Shown here: positions 35,541 through 50,116 of the stretch, piece after piece | Layout: each line of letters begins with the position of its first letter | Numbering within the stretch: the stretch's first letter is position 1 | Assembly: GCA_037039685.1 (NCBI GenBank) | Contig: JAWNGF010000016.1 | Coordinates: 62,001-126,000, forward strand | Source: Ceratobasidium sp. AG-K | Taxonomy: Eukaryota; Basidiomycota; Agaricomycetes; Cantharellales; Ceratobasidiaceae | DNA: 64,000 bases | Reading direction: 5' to 3' | The notes under the pieces: generated by a model | The model's input: the letters and a program-made list of their open reading frames with translations, nothing else | The model's database searches: none | What the model was told of the DNA's origin: nothing | Position numbers and translations under genes: made by a program

Positions 35541-36910
35541 ATGGAAAGGCCTGAGCTACCTGCTGAAGATTTTGCCTATGTAGTTGGAAAGGAAGGGCTC
35601 TATACGTACGCACTTCGACATGGGGCGCCAACCCAAGCTTGTCCCCACATGCAAGGCTCCGGATTTTATGAATTTATCCAATCACCCAGGGCCCGACAAT
35701 GCCAAAGATGCCAAAAAATGTGGTAGTGAGTCTAGCATACCTCTGTTTTGAGCTATGTATGCTTATGGTTACCCGAAAGCTGTTCGCCAGGATGTCAGGT
35801 ATGATTCCGCGCCATTGTGCCCGCCGATGGCCTAAAGAGTCGTGTTTATTTTGCCACCCATGCGATCGAACGCCGAACTCGCTCTGGTTAAGTAGAAGGA
35901 GTTTTGGCCGACTCACCAGCAACACTGTGTCAATCAGTATTCTCCTCTTCCTATCTCAGCAAGCGGGCTCGAATCTCTAGCCCAATCTGCAGCGCCAACC
36001 GGATCGACGGAGTTGTCTGCTTCAACTATGACTGCCCCAATAGGGACATATATACCATCGTCCTCCCAGCAAGTACATGCTCCTAGTGAGCTCGACGTGG
36101 ACATGGAAAGTGCCCTTCGTGGAGGGATCGTGAATAAAAATGCAATCGGAAAGTGAGTCTTGATATCAACAGAATATTTGCCACTCGTACACATCGCTCT
36201 TTCCCACTATGTACCATTCTCAGGAAAGCTGCATATGACCAGCTGACTCCTGCTTTGGTCGCATTATTCGGACGGCATGCTTTGGCGTCCCAGCGTCTGA
36301 TATGGTGTAACACCAAAAGTCAAGACGATGCAACCAAGAAAGCACGCAAACATTTTACAACCTTCAAGTCCGATATACAAGACGTTATGAAGTACGCGGT
36401 AAGTTTACAGATGAGCGCTGCAAAGGCTATTTCTTATACTTTCAACGTGTGTGGGCATACTAACATACTCGTAGCATACGCAGTTTCTTGCAACTCGAAT
36501 GCGTGGTGCATTCGTTATCAACATTGACACTCCGTGTGGAATGGGCGACTATTTAATTGGAACGGAGCGTTTCAATTGGCTTTCGTATCCCGACGCGCAA
36601 ATGACGTTGTGCGTGAAGTTACAGGAAACCATTAAAGCTTAGTGCGTAAGAGGTATATCTGACTAGTATATTTTGGTTACTGATTACTATTCGTTTCAGT
36701 GACCCCTCCCGAGCATTTGTGCTGGTAGTTTACGCTCTGTCCCCCGATCAGCTTTCAGCCGCGTTGTGGGCCTGGACTTATACGGAATTTGCTAGAGCAG
36801 ACCCGCCCGCTCTAATGGATATGCGCATACAAATTCGCCAAATCCTAAAGGATACCAAGCGTGCTGAACCGCACATGTATCGAGTCCAGAAGGATCAAAA
36901 CGATGTGTAG
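35541..36910 (+). CDS. Unknown multi-exon protein, possible N-terminal zinc-binding motif
   Basis: A chain of plus-strand exons can be joined. Exon 1 (35541-about 35725) starts MERPELPAEDFAYVVGKEG and ends with a CQRCQKMW pair of cysteines. The next exon (from about 35899) may begin KEFWPTHQQHCVNQYSPLP, giving His and Cys that could complete a zinc site. A Ser/Thr-rich linker ends SALRGGIVNKNAIGK. After an intron come AAYDQLTPALVALFGRHA and KKARKHFTTFKSDIQDVMKY, then HTQFLATRMRGAFVINIDTP with MGDYLIGTERFNWLSYPDAQ, and finally DPSRAFVLVVYALSPDQLSA to a stop at 36910. The later joins are in frame with GT-AG borders; the first join is not resolved. No family is recognised. Confidence 0.5.
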
Positions 36911-37077
36911 GCCGAACCAGACACTGAAATGCCCGACTTGAAACTCTTGCCAAGTGACTAGTTTTCTGCCAACCCCTTAATAATAGTGTATATGTATGCG
37001 CATGCTTACTACTAGCCTCAAGCCAACGTTGTATTGTATAATTTAGTACAAGAGTTACGGTAGCCTTAATAACCTAT

Positions 37078-38817
37078 TTAGATTCTAGTGATTGCTCTTT
37101 CGAGCTGATTGTCATCATTCATTACGTGCTGGTGATCCCAATATTGCAGCATCCATTGACGAAGAAGAAAAACGGCCTGAGCCTTCGATGTAGCGTGTAG
37201 CTCTGATACTCGCCTCGCCCACCACATGCGCCCTCGCGAATTTGAAGGACAGGGTGACCAAGTTACTTTTGGAGCAAACACATGGGGTTTTCTTTGCTCT
37301 AGCGACCGCACGAGGACACTTGCTCCGGGTAATTCTTCGACAGTTAACGTGGAAAGATAAAGTGAGACACCTGCAAGGGAGGAGAGCTGAGATGGTGCGC
37401 GCTTCCATAATAGGCCATCCAAGCTAATGGAGTGGAGCATCGGACATAACCCTTGCTCTTGCGATAGCTCGGTCGCTCCCTTGATAATATCAACAGATCT
37501 GTATTGAGGGGACCTTGGATCATAAATCTCGAGAGACCTCAAGTTCGGCATCCGTTGAGGTACTAGGGCAAGGATATCTGCTGCCTTCTGCCAAGATCAA
37601 GGTCGTCAGTATTTCCCCAAAATATCCGAATGGATGATCACGCACATGTGGCAGAGTATACAGGCGAGCATCTGTCTGACACTGGGTTCTTAGTACCATA
37701 GTATGCAGCTCAGGCATATGATTTATGACTATGTGCAAGATACTTTTCCTGTAGTCCATAGTTTGCCTCGTGACGAAGTCAGGTTTGTGAGCGATGATAA
37801 CGGTTAAACTTAGATCCCGGATAGTGTGGCCATGCCGCTTCAGTGCGACGAGAACCCGTTCTAGCTTGGCGTAATCTTGGGGTGCATGTAGCGTAAAAGT
37901 GAACCCATAACTAATAATGTAGCGACCAGGAGCTAAGCATGACAGTTCGTGCCATTGCCCAAACGAGAGTTTTTGTAGCGTTGGAAGGAAGCTAGGATCA
38001 CCCGCTCGAGTAGTGATAGCGCTCAATGCGGAGCTAACGTCGCATCGATTGATTCTGAGAGACATCAGGCGCGTCATTGCCGCCAGCATATTCCCAAATC
38101 GCTCGGCCCAGGTCGTGTTCTGCGGTAGCCAGCCAATGTCGTTAGGATCAGGTGTAATGAACATGTCGAGAGAGGTGACACAGAGAGGATGTCTAAAATA
38201 GAGACTGAAGTCATAAACTTCTCGCAAGTTGAAAAGCCGCAACCGATGATAGAGTAGTGGGGCGATGGATGCATTGAGCGTTTGATTGACAAGCGACATA
38301 GTCTTCAATATTGGGTGAAGTCGGCTTGGATCAATCCACTGGATAACTAGTACAAGAACTTCCGTTGGGAGGATTTGAATAGCTCGTACGGGTGGCTTTC
38401 TGTTTGTGGTTGAGAGTAAGGGCTTTTCATCCAACTCGGGAGCTCTGAAATTAAAGTTGGTACTGGCAGGGAAGGCAAGTGGCACAGCCTCTGTAGGGAG
38501 GTGTAAAATATTGTACAAATATGAATCAAGGATATAATAAACTCACGTGGAACTGGAGTGTTATCGAGTTTTCGGTTTGGGCGAATCGTGCCATAAACCT
38601 TGGGTTTCGCACGCTTACTCGTTGAGTCATTGGCTCTGGTCATTTTGGGGGCTAGAGACGAGCTCAAATGAGCCGGGATATGAGTTTTGGCCGAGATGCG
38701 CGAGCTTTTGGTAAGGCCTTTCTGTTCTGAGTTCCCGATCACGAACAATGGGTCGACTGAATCTCCGACTCCAGGCAACTTCGGGTTGTCTCCGGTGGCG
38801 ACGCTTATCATCGACAA
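37078..38817 (-). CDS. F-box protein with leucine-rich-repeat-like region
   Basis: About 540 codons in three exons. The start at 38817 (MSMISVATGDNPKLPGVGDS) opens a basic, disordered N-terminus. A 56-nt intron (about 38490-38545) precedes the F-box: IQILPTEVLVLVIQWIDPSR with LHPILKTMSLVNQTL and YHRLRLFNL. A long LRR-like region follows with regular Leu spacing (MLAAMTRLMSLRINRCDV; FLPTLQKLSFGQWHEL). A 58-nt intron removes codons 3' of LYTLPH and joins it to KAADILALVPQRMPNLRSLE. The C-terminus ends at 37078. F-box proteins link substrates to SCF ubiquitin ligases; the substrate here is unknown. This type is strongly expanded in Agaricomycetes. Confidence 0.78.
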
Positions 38818-39055
38818 CTTGAAATCACAACCTGGGGCGGCAAAGGGTTTTAGGATAGGAGATATAGGTATTTTGTGGTGGTTTCGAGGTCACGGATGTG
38901 GCTAGTGGTTGTGGTGGATCGTCCGGGATTAACCAAAGCTTAGGGGTCCACAAGTGACATGACTAAGCTTCCCATGTGACACAATTTATTGTCCACCCCC
39001 AAGCCGAACCTCAAGTACATCCACAATACATTCAAAGGAATACAGCCCAATGAAG

Positions 39056-40416
39056 CTAACAGGTCAATGTACCTAACCATATTCTCTCATATGGTCCTAG
39101 ATGATCAATAAGATTGCCGTGGACGATGGTGGGAACAGCACCCACGGTGCATTTAGCACTGGTATCATTTTCCTGACCTAGCAATTGATGATCCATCTCA
39201 CAGGAACGTAGGAGCGAAGTGTATCTGGCGTCACATACCTTGACAAGAACTCCATACTCCTTCGGACCTAATATGTTTCTCGCCACCTGAGTGACGAAAC
39301 CCGAGAAATCGGCCTAGGGAGTTGAAAAGTGAGTCAGGGTTTGGACTGGATCACATGAAGCGCCTACCAGGCAAAATTGGCACAAGGTCTTTTCTATTTG
39401 TTATGCGCGAGAAATCGGTGACCTTGGGGTAATTTTTCTCAATGAGAGGTCGGTACCCTTGGAGGCAACCATACCGTTTGGTCCATCCAGTCAGCAAATG
39501 CTTGATTCCCAACCTAATGCAGTAGGCTCAGTGAGACAGATTTGCTCGATTGCAGTAAGACATGAAAACTTACCCGAGGTTGCCCGTAAGTGATACCTTT
39601 AATAATAATCGATGGCAAATTGAGGCTCAGGTAAAGCGAGTCGAGAGCCGCAATAGCTCCACCCAAGGAATGCCCAACTATTTCGCCGAGCTCATACCGT
39701 CAAATTGAATTATGGTTTTATTCATAATACTCACCAAGTGTCACTTTGGTCGCTTTTCTTTCAGCAATAATCTTTTTTACCGTGGAAAGCACACTGGTTG
39801 CAGATGCCGCATGGGCATCCCGGAATCCAGAATGAACTTTTACGGAGCTCGTAGCATTAGGAAACAAGGTTGTGGAGAGAGACTCCAGAATAATATTGGC
39901 ATCCGTTAAGAGTGATCGGCTAGAAGTATTAACTTTGCGTCGGCCAACCACCATAGTTAAAACGTACAGCTAAAACTCACAACTGAAGAGGATCGGTTCC
40001 CTCATGGGCTACAACGACCGTCGAGCCAGCAGGCCACCATCCAACATACCCTGCATCGAGCTCAAGTGATCAGCACAAGCCACGGCCTCAATCTATGGTT
40101 GCGTACATAACGGTATTGTTCCCCCATTTCCTCCTGTTGCATAAGGGATAAATCCTGGAATAAGTTTACAAGCTTCTGGAAGAGACATAAAGGTTAGATA
40201 TGGGCGTAAAGACGAGTGCGCATACTGTAACGTACTGCAAGACCAGTCGACAGTTCCTGAGCAGTAGGCAGCAGCAACAAAATTTGCGTAAAAGGAGTAC
40301 GATGCTATTTCAGTAGCAGTCATTGAACTAGCAGAATTTCCGCGACCATGTAGTGGTATTGGTACAGCAAGAATCTGTGCTGCGAGAGCAAGAAGAGCAA
40401 GGCCAGCGAACTGCAT
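39056..40416 (-). CDS. Secreted class 3 lipase (paralogue A)
   Basis: About 300 codons in roughly ten exons. The start at 40416 gives a signal peptide (MQFAGLALLALAAQILAVPI). Typical fungal lipase_3 segments follow: IASYSFYANFVAAAYC, IPGFIPYATGGNG, VGWWPAGSTVVVAHEGTDP, VKVHSGFRDAH and the nucleophile elbow GHSLGGAIAALDSLYL. Then come ITYGQPR, VTDFSRITNRKDLVPILP (Asp of the triad) and FLGFRHSGGEKHI. The C-terminus LIDHLGPYERIWLGTLTC carries the probable catalytic His. Paired Cys residues match lipase B at 52033, with which it shares exon order. It probably degrades external triacylglycerols or related esters. A TATAAAA box (plus-strand ttttata at 40513-40519) lies about 97 bp upstream. Confidence 0.92.
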
Positions 40417-40512
40417 GGCGAGCGGAACGAAAGGTGATGCTAGGATAGTACGTTGGGCTTTGAAGGAAGCTAAGTGTCGACTCCCAGCTGTATGCGCAAT
40501 CGAGGAAGTGGA

Positions 40513-40519
40513 TTTTATA
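40513..40519 (-). promoter_or_regulatory. TATA box of lipase A
   Basis: On the minus strand this reads TATAAAA and lies 97 bp upstream of the lipase A start codon, a usual distance for a fungal core promoter. Confidence 0.5.
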
Positions 40520-41528
40520 CTCCGATTGCTTAGGGATCCGCTTGAGTGAATTCGTTTAGCTCCAAGCCGTGGGGTTGTGAAAGATTGAGTTGTTCATGGG
40601 ACTCGGGATTCGATGCAGATGCATAGCGTATTTATAAGGCAAGACGGCCTGGAAAGAACTCCAACCCACTATGAAGGATGTCAACTGAGTCGAAACCTAA
40701 GCTAAATCCTGCCCGGAGTTGTTCTTGGCTGACTATTTTTGGCCGAGTGACTAGAGACGTGATGCTCGCACTCATGCATTACTTGGCCTGGTCAAGGGGT
40801 TATGATGAACCCACATGGGGGTTTTGTCACGGGGTCCAGATTCTTTCTTCCATTTCGCGTGCGAAGGGCGTGCCCATGCCCGGGTAGGTTAAATCGAACA
40901 ATGGATGCTCATTCCGTTGAAAGTCTGAGCACAACTCGGTCATACTCACGTGGAGGACGCTTGCCCGGGGGCGTGGATTGTGGGTCGTTTGATTGAGGGA
41001 AGTATGATCGTGGTGAAGCGTCAGACTTAGATCAAATACTCTAGATTCACAAGTACATGCCGCAGCAGAAACGGGAGGATCCTATGATTTTCCAGCTACT
41101 GGTGGCAATTAGATGAGTTTGCACTATCAAATAGCGTAGTTATAGGTCTCTTGTTATCTTGTTTCTCTCCCCCCCCCCTTCCCCGAAAAGCTGCATCCTC
41201 GGCAAGTAGGGATAGTGTCTTATCACATTGTGTCACAATATTGTCATGGGTGGCTGAAATGCAAAAGCGTGTGACTAATTACCACGTGACTTGCTTATAT
41301 GTATATTATTTTATTTATTTATGAATACATATTTAACGAGCTACATGAACACGAGGTCAAACCGCTCAGAACAAGCCAGGCCGAGAAAGAAACGCGGGAA
41401 GAGAAGATCAAAAAGGAAAACACAGGCGGGAAACCACGTGACTTGTTGCGACAACGCTCAAGCTGTGCTCATTTGTAACTACCCCAGCTTCGAACCACCA
41501 CACCAAGTTAGCTCGTTAACTTGGTGCT
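40520..41528. other. Divergent intergenic region of lipase A and the dipeptidyl aminopeptidase
   Basis: About 1 kb between two divergently transcribed genes. It holds only short frames plus a C10 run at 41169-41178 and two CACGTG boxes (about 41284 and 41436). No gene is supported. Confidence 0.45.
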
Positions 41529-44500
41529 ATGGCCAACCGCACAAGCTATACCCGGCTCACACAAGATGCAGACCCTCCTGGAGTATCCGATGTACTCGCC
41601 GATGCAGACGTCCCTCCTATCTACTACGGGGAAGGTCGCTTTTCTGCTCCGAGTTCCATCAGCGACGACGACTATGGGGCACAAGAGAAACTCCTAGATC
41701 CAAGTCGCGTCGAACGTGGGAGCTTTGACGAAGATGCTGAAGACGACCCCCCAAACGTGATGAGAGAACCAGGCGGGCTGTTTTTGGGACGAAGGGTGAG
41801 TACAATCTTTGCTAGTGATACGTTCGACCTGCAATTAACATATTCTAGCGGCCATCACCACTGCGTTGCTTGATTCTGTCCCTTTCCTCACTGGTTCTTC
41901 TAGCTGTACTCCTCGGCTTTTTGGCCGCACGGAACTACAACCAAACCTCCTATCGATACCGAGCACCTGGAAATAAACACATTACCATGGACCACGTTTT
42001 TAACGGCACTTTTGCGGCTGATAGGCGAAATTTGGCCTGGGTCAGCGAAGGTAACTACTAATCTAAGCCTTTCGTTGGATTAACCTGACTTTATGAGTAG
42101 CCGGCGATGGTGTGTACTCCATAGAGGAGAACGGTGCAATCAAACTAGTCGATTTAAGTACTCAAACTAACCGTACCCTCGTCAAACGAAGTGACGTGAA
42201 AGATGTAAGCTTCATTGTGACAAGTTTGCTCTCAAGTATCTGATGATTTTCCAGGAGCACGGCAACCAACTTGGGTTTGGATCCTGGTCCCTATCGGCGG
42301 ATGCTACCCACATTCTTCTCAAAACCGACTATGTTAAGCAATATCGGCACTCGTCTTTCGGAAACTATTATCTACACCGCCTTTCCGACGGCCACACTTT
42401 CCCCCTCGTCTCCCCGACTAATCCTCCTCGTGTTGTACACGCGGCGTGGTCCCCTACTGGCCGCAGCATTGCTTGGGTTATGTCAAACGACATTTACGTA
42501 GTACGTGACCCTAGGTATGACTGTTCGCTTCACGGGCTCTTCTACTCTTCCCTAATCACTAACCACCTTATTTAGCCCCGAATCCACTCCACTTCGGCTC
42601 ACTTACTCCGGGAATGCCACCTTGTTCCACGGAGTGCCTGATTGGGTTTACGAAGAAGAGGTGCTAGCTTCAGCTTCGGCTCTTTGGTGGTCTCCTAGTT
42701 CTTCGCACATTGCCTACCTCTCGCTCGACGAAACTAACGTCCAGGAATATGTTGTGCCCATCTACAACCCTTCTTCGAATGCGTCTACTGTTAATCCCTA
42801 TGATGGAAGCCCGATCAGGATTAAATATCCCAAGCCTGGTTATGGGAATCCACTCGTCCAAGTGGTTGTCTGCGACCTGGCCGCTATTCCAACGAATGCA
42901 ACCACTGGAGCTGCATCGAACATCGTCCAACAGCTAGTGCAAAACGCTACCACGGTTCTGACGTGGGACAAGCAACTCAAGCCGGAGGATCAGATTGTGA
43001 GCGAGGTCGCCTGGGTTGGAAACGAAACTCTGGTTGTGCGCGAGGTTGGGCGTGAGGCACAGGAGGGACATGTTGTCTTGTTCAATATCGATAAGTCTGG
43101 AAATATTCCCAAAGGGAAGATCGTTCGTGTGAAGGGTGAGAAAGGCGAAGAAGGAGACGAAGGTTGGATTGAATCGGTAAGCATTGATAAAATCCGTTTT
43201 GCTCCGGTGGTCGCTGAGTGCCTGCGTTCAGGAACAAAATATCATTCCTCTTAAACACATATTCGGCTACCTTGATATCCTGCCATCCCCCGAGGGATAT
43301 AATCATATTGCATTATTTAGTCCACCTGATGCTTCAACTCCGATCTGGCTCACCAGTGGCGAATGGGAGGTTACCGGTAGCGTACTCGCTGTTGACGAAA
43401 CTCGAGGGGCTGTGTGAGTTCCCACCTAATCATTATCTCTTTCTCGCTTACCGATGGTTCGCGTTAGATATTTCCAAGCCGCGAAGAGCTCCTCTATTGC
43501 CCGTGGAATTTACTCTGTAGCTCTCCCGTCCGCCCAGACACTGGCTCAGCGAGCCCCTGTCCCGAAACCCTCCGAGCCTGTCGCCCTAACAGACGACTCG
43601 ACGCTCGCGTGGTACTCAGCTTCCTTCTCTCCTCAAGGGGGCTATTACGTCCTCAACCACGACGGTCCAGGAGTACCATGGCAAAGAGTTGTGGGAGTAG
43701 AGACCAAAGGCCGTGGTGGGTGCTTTTGATTCAACCTTGCGATACTCAGTTTGACGTTGTTCAATAGACCCGATAGACTATGTCCTCACTGACAACAAGG
43801 AGTTGAATGATACCTCTGCGATGTTCCAAATGCCCTTTATCACGAGGTCAACCATTGAGAGCGATGGCTACGGTGTGTGGACTAGTGAATGACCTGACTA
43901 GGGCGGATCTAATGATGCGCTTGGTTATTCAGAGCTCAATTTTATGGAAATCCGTCCCCCCAAAATGGATGAGACAGGGCGCAAGAAATACCCTGTCCTA
44001 TTCAGAGTGTAAGTGGACGGAAGGCCGCGGTACCGGTTGATACCTATTTATCTTTCTCAGATATGGCGGGCCTGGGTCACAAATGGTGCACAGCAGGTTT
44101 GAACGGGATTGGCACCACTACCTCGCTTGTTCGCTCCAATACATTGTTGTCGTTGTTGACGGACGGGGCACTGGGTTCAAGGGAAGACAGCTGAGGAATC
44201 CTGTGCGAGGCAACCTCGGTTATTGGGAAGTTGTAGATCAAATTAATGCCGCTAGGTAAGCATAGTCTCGCGTTGCAGAGCTTTATTCATACACTGACCC
44301 TGACTAAGAATTTGGGCGTCCAAGCAATATGTCGACTCGAAGCGCATCGGTATTTGGGGCTGGGTAAATAAATCGACGTTACGTCCCCTTAATCTGGCTA
44401 ACTTGCCATTTAGTCGTATGGAGGATTCATGACATCCAAAGTCCTCGAAGCCGATGCAGGAGTACACACTTTGGGAATGGCCGTTGCACCTGTGACATCT

Positions 44501-44945
44501 TGGCGTCTTTACGACTCAGTGTATACAGAGCGATATATGGGGCTGCCTGAAAACAACCCCGGAGGTTATGTTAACGCGAGTATTAGCAGGGTAGAAGGGT
44601 TTAGACATGCGGACTATTTGTTGGCTCACGGGAGTGGCGATGATAATGGTAAGCCTCGCGCCCCAGCAAGAGTATCGTCGCTAATTTGCCTATAGTACAC
44701 TTTGCCAACTCTGCGCATCTACTAGACATGCTCACCCAAGCCAAGGTTCGAGGTTTCAGGTTCAGGATGTTCACGGACAGGTCAGTGCATGCGCAATATA
44801 GCAGCGGGCAAACGGCTGACTGAATCTCGTTTCCAACAGCGATCATGGCATTCGCGAACGTGGCGCCTATCGTGAACTCCACGAGTGGATGACCGAGTTC
44901 TTGACGGAGAAGTGGGGCTCTGGTCCTCGACAGCGTGGGTGGTGA
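41529..44945 (+). CDS. Type II membrane dipeptidyl aminopeptidase (DPP IV/S9B family)
   Basis: About a dozen exons encode roughly 900-950 residues. The cytosolic N-terminus (MANRTSYTRLTQDADPPG) is acidic; a single anchor follows (LILSLSSLVLLAVLLGFLAA), then ITMDHVFNGTFAADRRNLAW of the beta-propeller. Propeller motifs include LWWSPSSSHIAYLSLDETNV and YYVLNHDGPGVPW. The alpha/beta hydrolase domain has YPVLFRVYGGPGSQ, VVVVDGRGTG, the nucleophile GWSYGGFMTSK (split by an intron near 44365-44415), Asp in HGSGDDNVHF and His in FTDSDHGIRERGAY. All three catalytic residues are present. It should remove N-terminal X-Pro or X-Ala dipeptides. The short acidic tail and one anchor resemble vacuolar DAP2 or Golgi STE13; localisation is inferred. 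Confidence 0.93.
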
Positions 44946-47369
44946 TTGGTTGATAGCTTGCTAGGTGCTTTGATACTGTATTTATCTCGTTCATCGCATA
45001 TATTCGCTTTGTTCACGAGGCAGCATATTATTAGTTTGCCCAATGAATCCCTCGGCGGTGCCGCACATGCAACGCATGGAAGTTTCGTGGGTGTGGTTTT
45101 CTTCAATACAATCATATCGTCAGTGGCTGCGTTGACACAAGTCAGCTACTGTAGATGACCGAAATCGCTTGGTTATAAGCGAGTTTAGCAGGCACGAATA
45201 GTCCCCGATCTACCAGCGTATAGTCAAGCTCGACCTACATATATCAACTTTACGAGGCCCAGTCTCTCACATATGCGGGCCGAGTTCGAGCTTTATCTCA
45301 TCCACAAGAGGGTGCGGTGTGCTGTTTGGCAGGGTATCAGAACGGCAGATAATAATTTTGCTCAGACAAGCAGTCTGGTAGCCTATAATGTGCCCCAGCA
45401 GCATTTTATTTTAATTTTTGACTCAGAAAACGTTGTTGCTAAACTCCAGCAAGTCATGATAAACCCCTTACAATGGCCCATCCCACCGATCAAAGATGAC
45501 CACGGCATGACCGAAGCCAACCTACCAAACGCAAAACTGTCAACCAATCTCCCACTAGCTTTTATGTACTAGTACAATCACCCCGTTCAAAGGCCCTCTT
45601 ATAGAATTTGAATCACAGCGCATATATCAGGGGGATTAGGGGCCCGTCGTATTATACTGATTGCGCGGTTGCCTAGAGTTGATAATACTGTAAACCAGTC
45701 TAATTACTTTGCTGACAGGTGAATGAACGGCGATCTATTACAAGGGTCATCCTGTAACCGGCGCATGTCATGGTTCGGCTCTGTTAATGCAATGTGCGCA
45801 CCGCCCCTCTGAAAAATATAAAGCCTTGTACCGAAGCGCGTCGGAATCCGCCAACCCAACTCACCGGGTGCCTCCGCCGGGTGCAAAAATATCCGCATAC
45901 ACCAAGTCATACACGCTCCTCGAGAAATACCCGCGGCTCTATGTCGAGCTGGAAAGACATTATAGTTACGTTTTCAAATAGATCGAGCACATAGCCAGGT
46001 AGCTTGAGTCCAGTCGGGCCTTCAGGATGCTCGAAGTACTAGGCTCTTTGGCATCGAAAGCTTGTCAGACTTGCATTTTGAGCTCAGCCGAGACATATCA
46101 ATGTGTAGATAATGATAAATGCCAGGCATTTATTGGTTAATGGGAAAGTTTGTCAGCTTGATGAAACTTTTCGCGGAGATACTGCACTTGGCCTCATTAA
46201 GGTGAGGGACCAACAGATATGCGCACACAGAGCGGGTGCGGACTTTTGTGTTCGCAAATTTCCCGTTTTTGTTGGTATTCCGGTGCATACGCTGTTTACC
46301 GAGACCGAATGAAGCCTTTGAGTGGCATGCTGACTGAGATCCAATCATAGAACACTGGAAGATATCTTTGCACTTGTTCGGCTTGTGGTGATTCAAGTGC
46401 AGCAGAACGCGACATCTTCGTAATCCACACGCGCCGTATTAATGTGCGTAAGTTAATGTAATATTTAGGTACCAAGTATCTAAGGTGCCGGCTCCTGTAT
46501 TAGTGAACGGCAGAGGCCATACGTATGCATAGCACGAGGGGTCTAGGCTTGAAGGAAATCCAGTTGCGTACACGGCTTCCATTCGCCACTTGGATTGTGC
46601 TGACTGATGGTCCGGCCTTTGTAGTCTTGTCTTATCCCTTAGAAGCTCTTACCGAGCCTTCTGTCTCTTGGGTCGTATAAATATATTTAAAGCCTTATTG
46701 GCGCCTGAAGCGATTGCGGAGCCGCGTCGCCGACGCGTACGTCGAAGAACGTTAGTAAGAGCTACGAACCGAGGGGTATATTGACCGACGCAATCGCTCG
46801 CACCTGCGTATGCTATCAGGGCGTACATGATACAGATACCTCACGTAGGAGAAACACAATGACGACAAATGTGTGTGCGTGCGGGCTTACCATATGAAGA
46901 TCCGACGCACACCTTTGGCGCCTATAGGCTGCTAAATAATTACGCGCCAAGGGCCCAGGCCGAATTTATCAACTTGTCATCCGTTCAGACAAATGAGAAC
47001 CCCATCTCGACACCATCTATGGCACATCGGCGCGAAATATCCGACAGTCGAAATGCTCTTCGGTGCACCCGAGGGTAGGATTGGGATTGAAACTGGGTCT
47101 ATGACCTATTACGGGGATAAGAAGGAACGTAAAATAAATATTCCACCCGACGCGGCTCGAGAGAGAATGTTTGTTGGTTAGACACATCGTCGTTTGTCCG
47201 AACGCAGCAAAATGGGCTGGATGATTGGTCAACTTTCTTCCATTAATGCCGACGCAAATATCCCAATTTGGGGCTACAACTCCCACTGCTCAGCCCCAAG
47301 TGATCGCCGATTAGAGCCCTCGGCCGGACCTTGAGTACGGTCAACAACGATCCCTAGCTAAGAGGCCGG
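44946..47369. other. Intergenic stretch of 2.4 kb, no supported gene
   Basis: Between the dipeptidyl aminopeptidase and the flavoprotein gene. All frames are under 100 codons and none shows a family motif or exon chain. The first few hundred bases are the 3' flank of the peptidase gene and the last few hundred hold the monooxygenase promoter. Confidence 0.5.
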
Positions 47370-47376
47370 TATATAA
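47370..47376 (+). promoter_or_regulatory. TATA box of the phenol monooxygenase-like gene
   Basis: TATATAA lies 65 bp before the ATG at 47435, in the expected orientation and distance for a core promoter. Confidence 0.6.
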
Positions 47377-47434
47377 ACCCACCATAGACCCACCTGATCA
47401 TTACTCTACACCTGTTTCCTCTCTCTACTACGAC

Positions 47435-50005
<2,571 letters not shown>

Positions 50006-50116
50006 ATTGATGCCGAGGAGGGAAATATGGTGTAATACCTGTAAATATAGGTTCTGGAATGTCTTTTTGGTTCGTTTGATACCTTGAATTAAATCTGCTT
50101 TGTAGTCGTGATGCCT

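Noticed and set aside
41169..41178. C10 run
   Set aside because: Short enough to be ordinary; only the C19 run at 30163 is reported.
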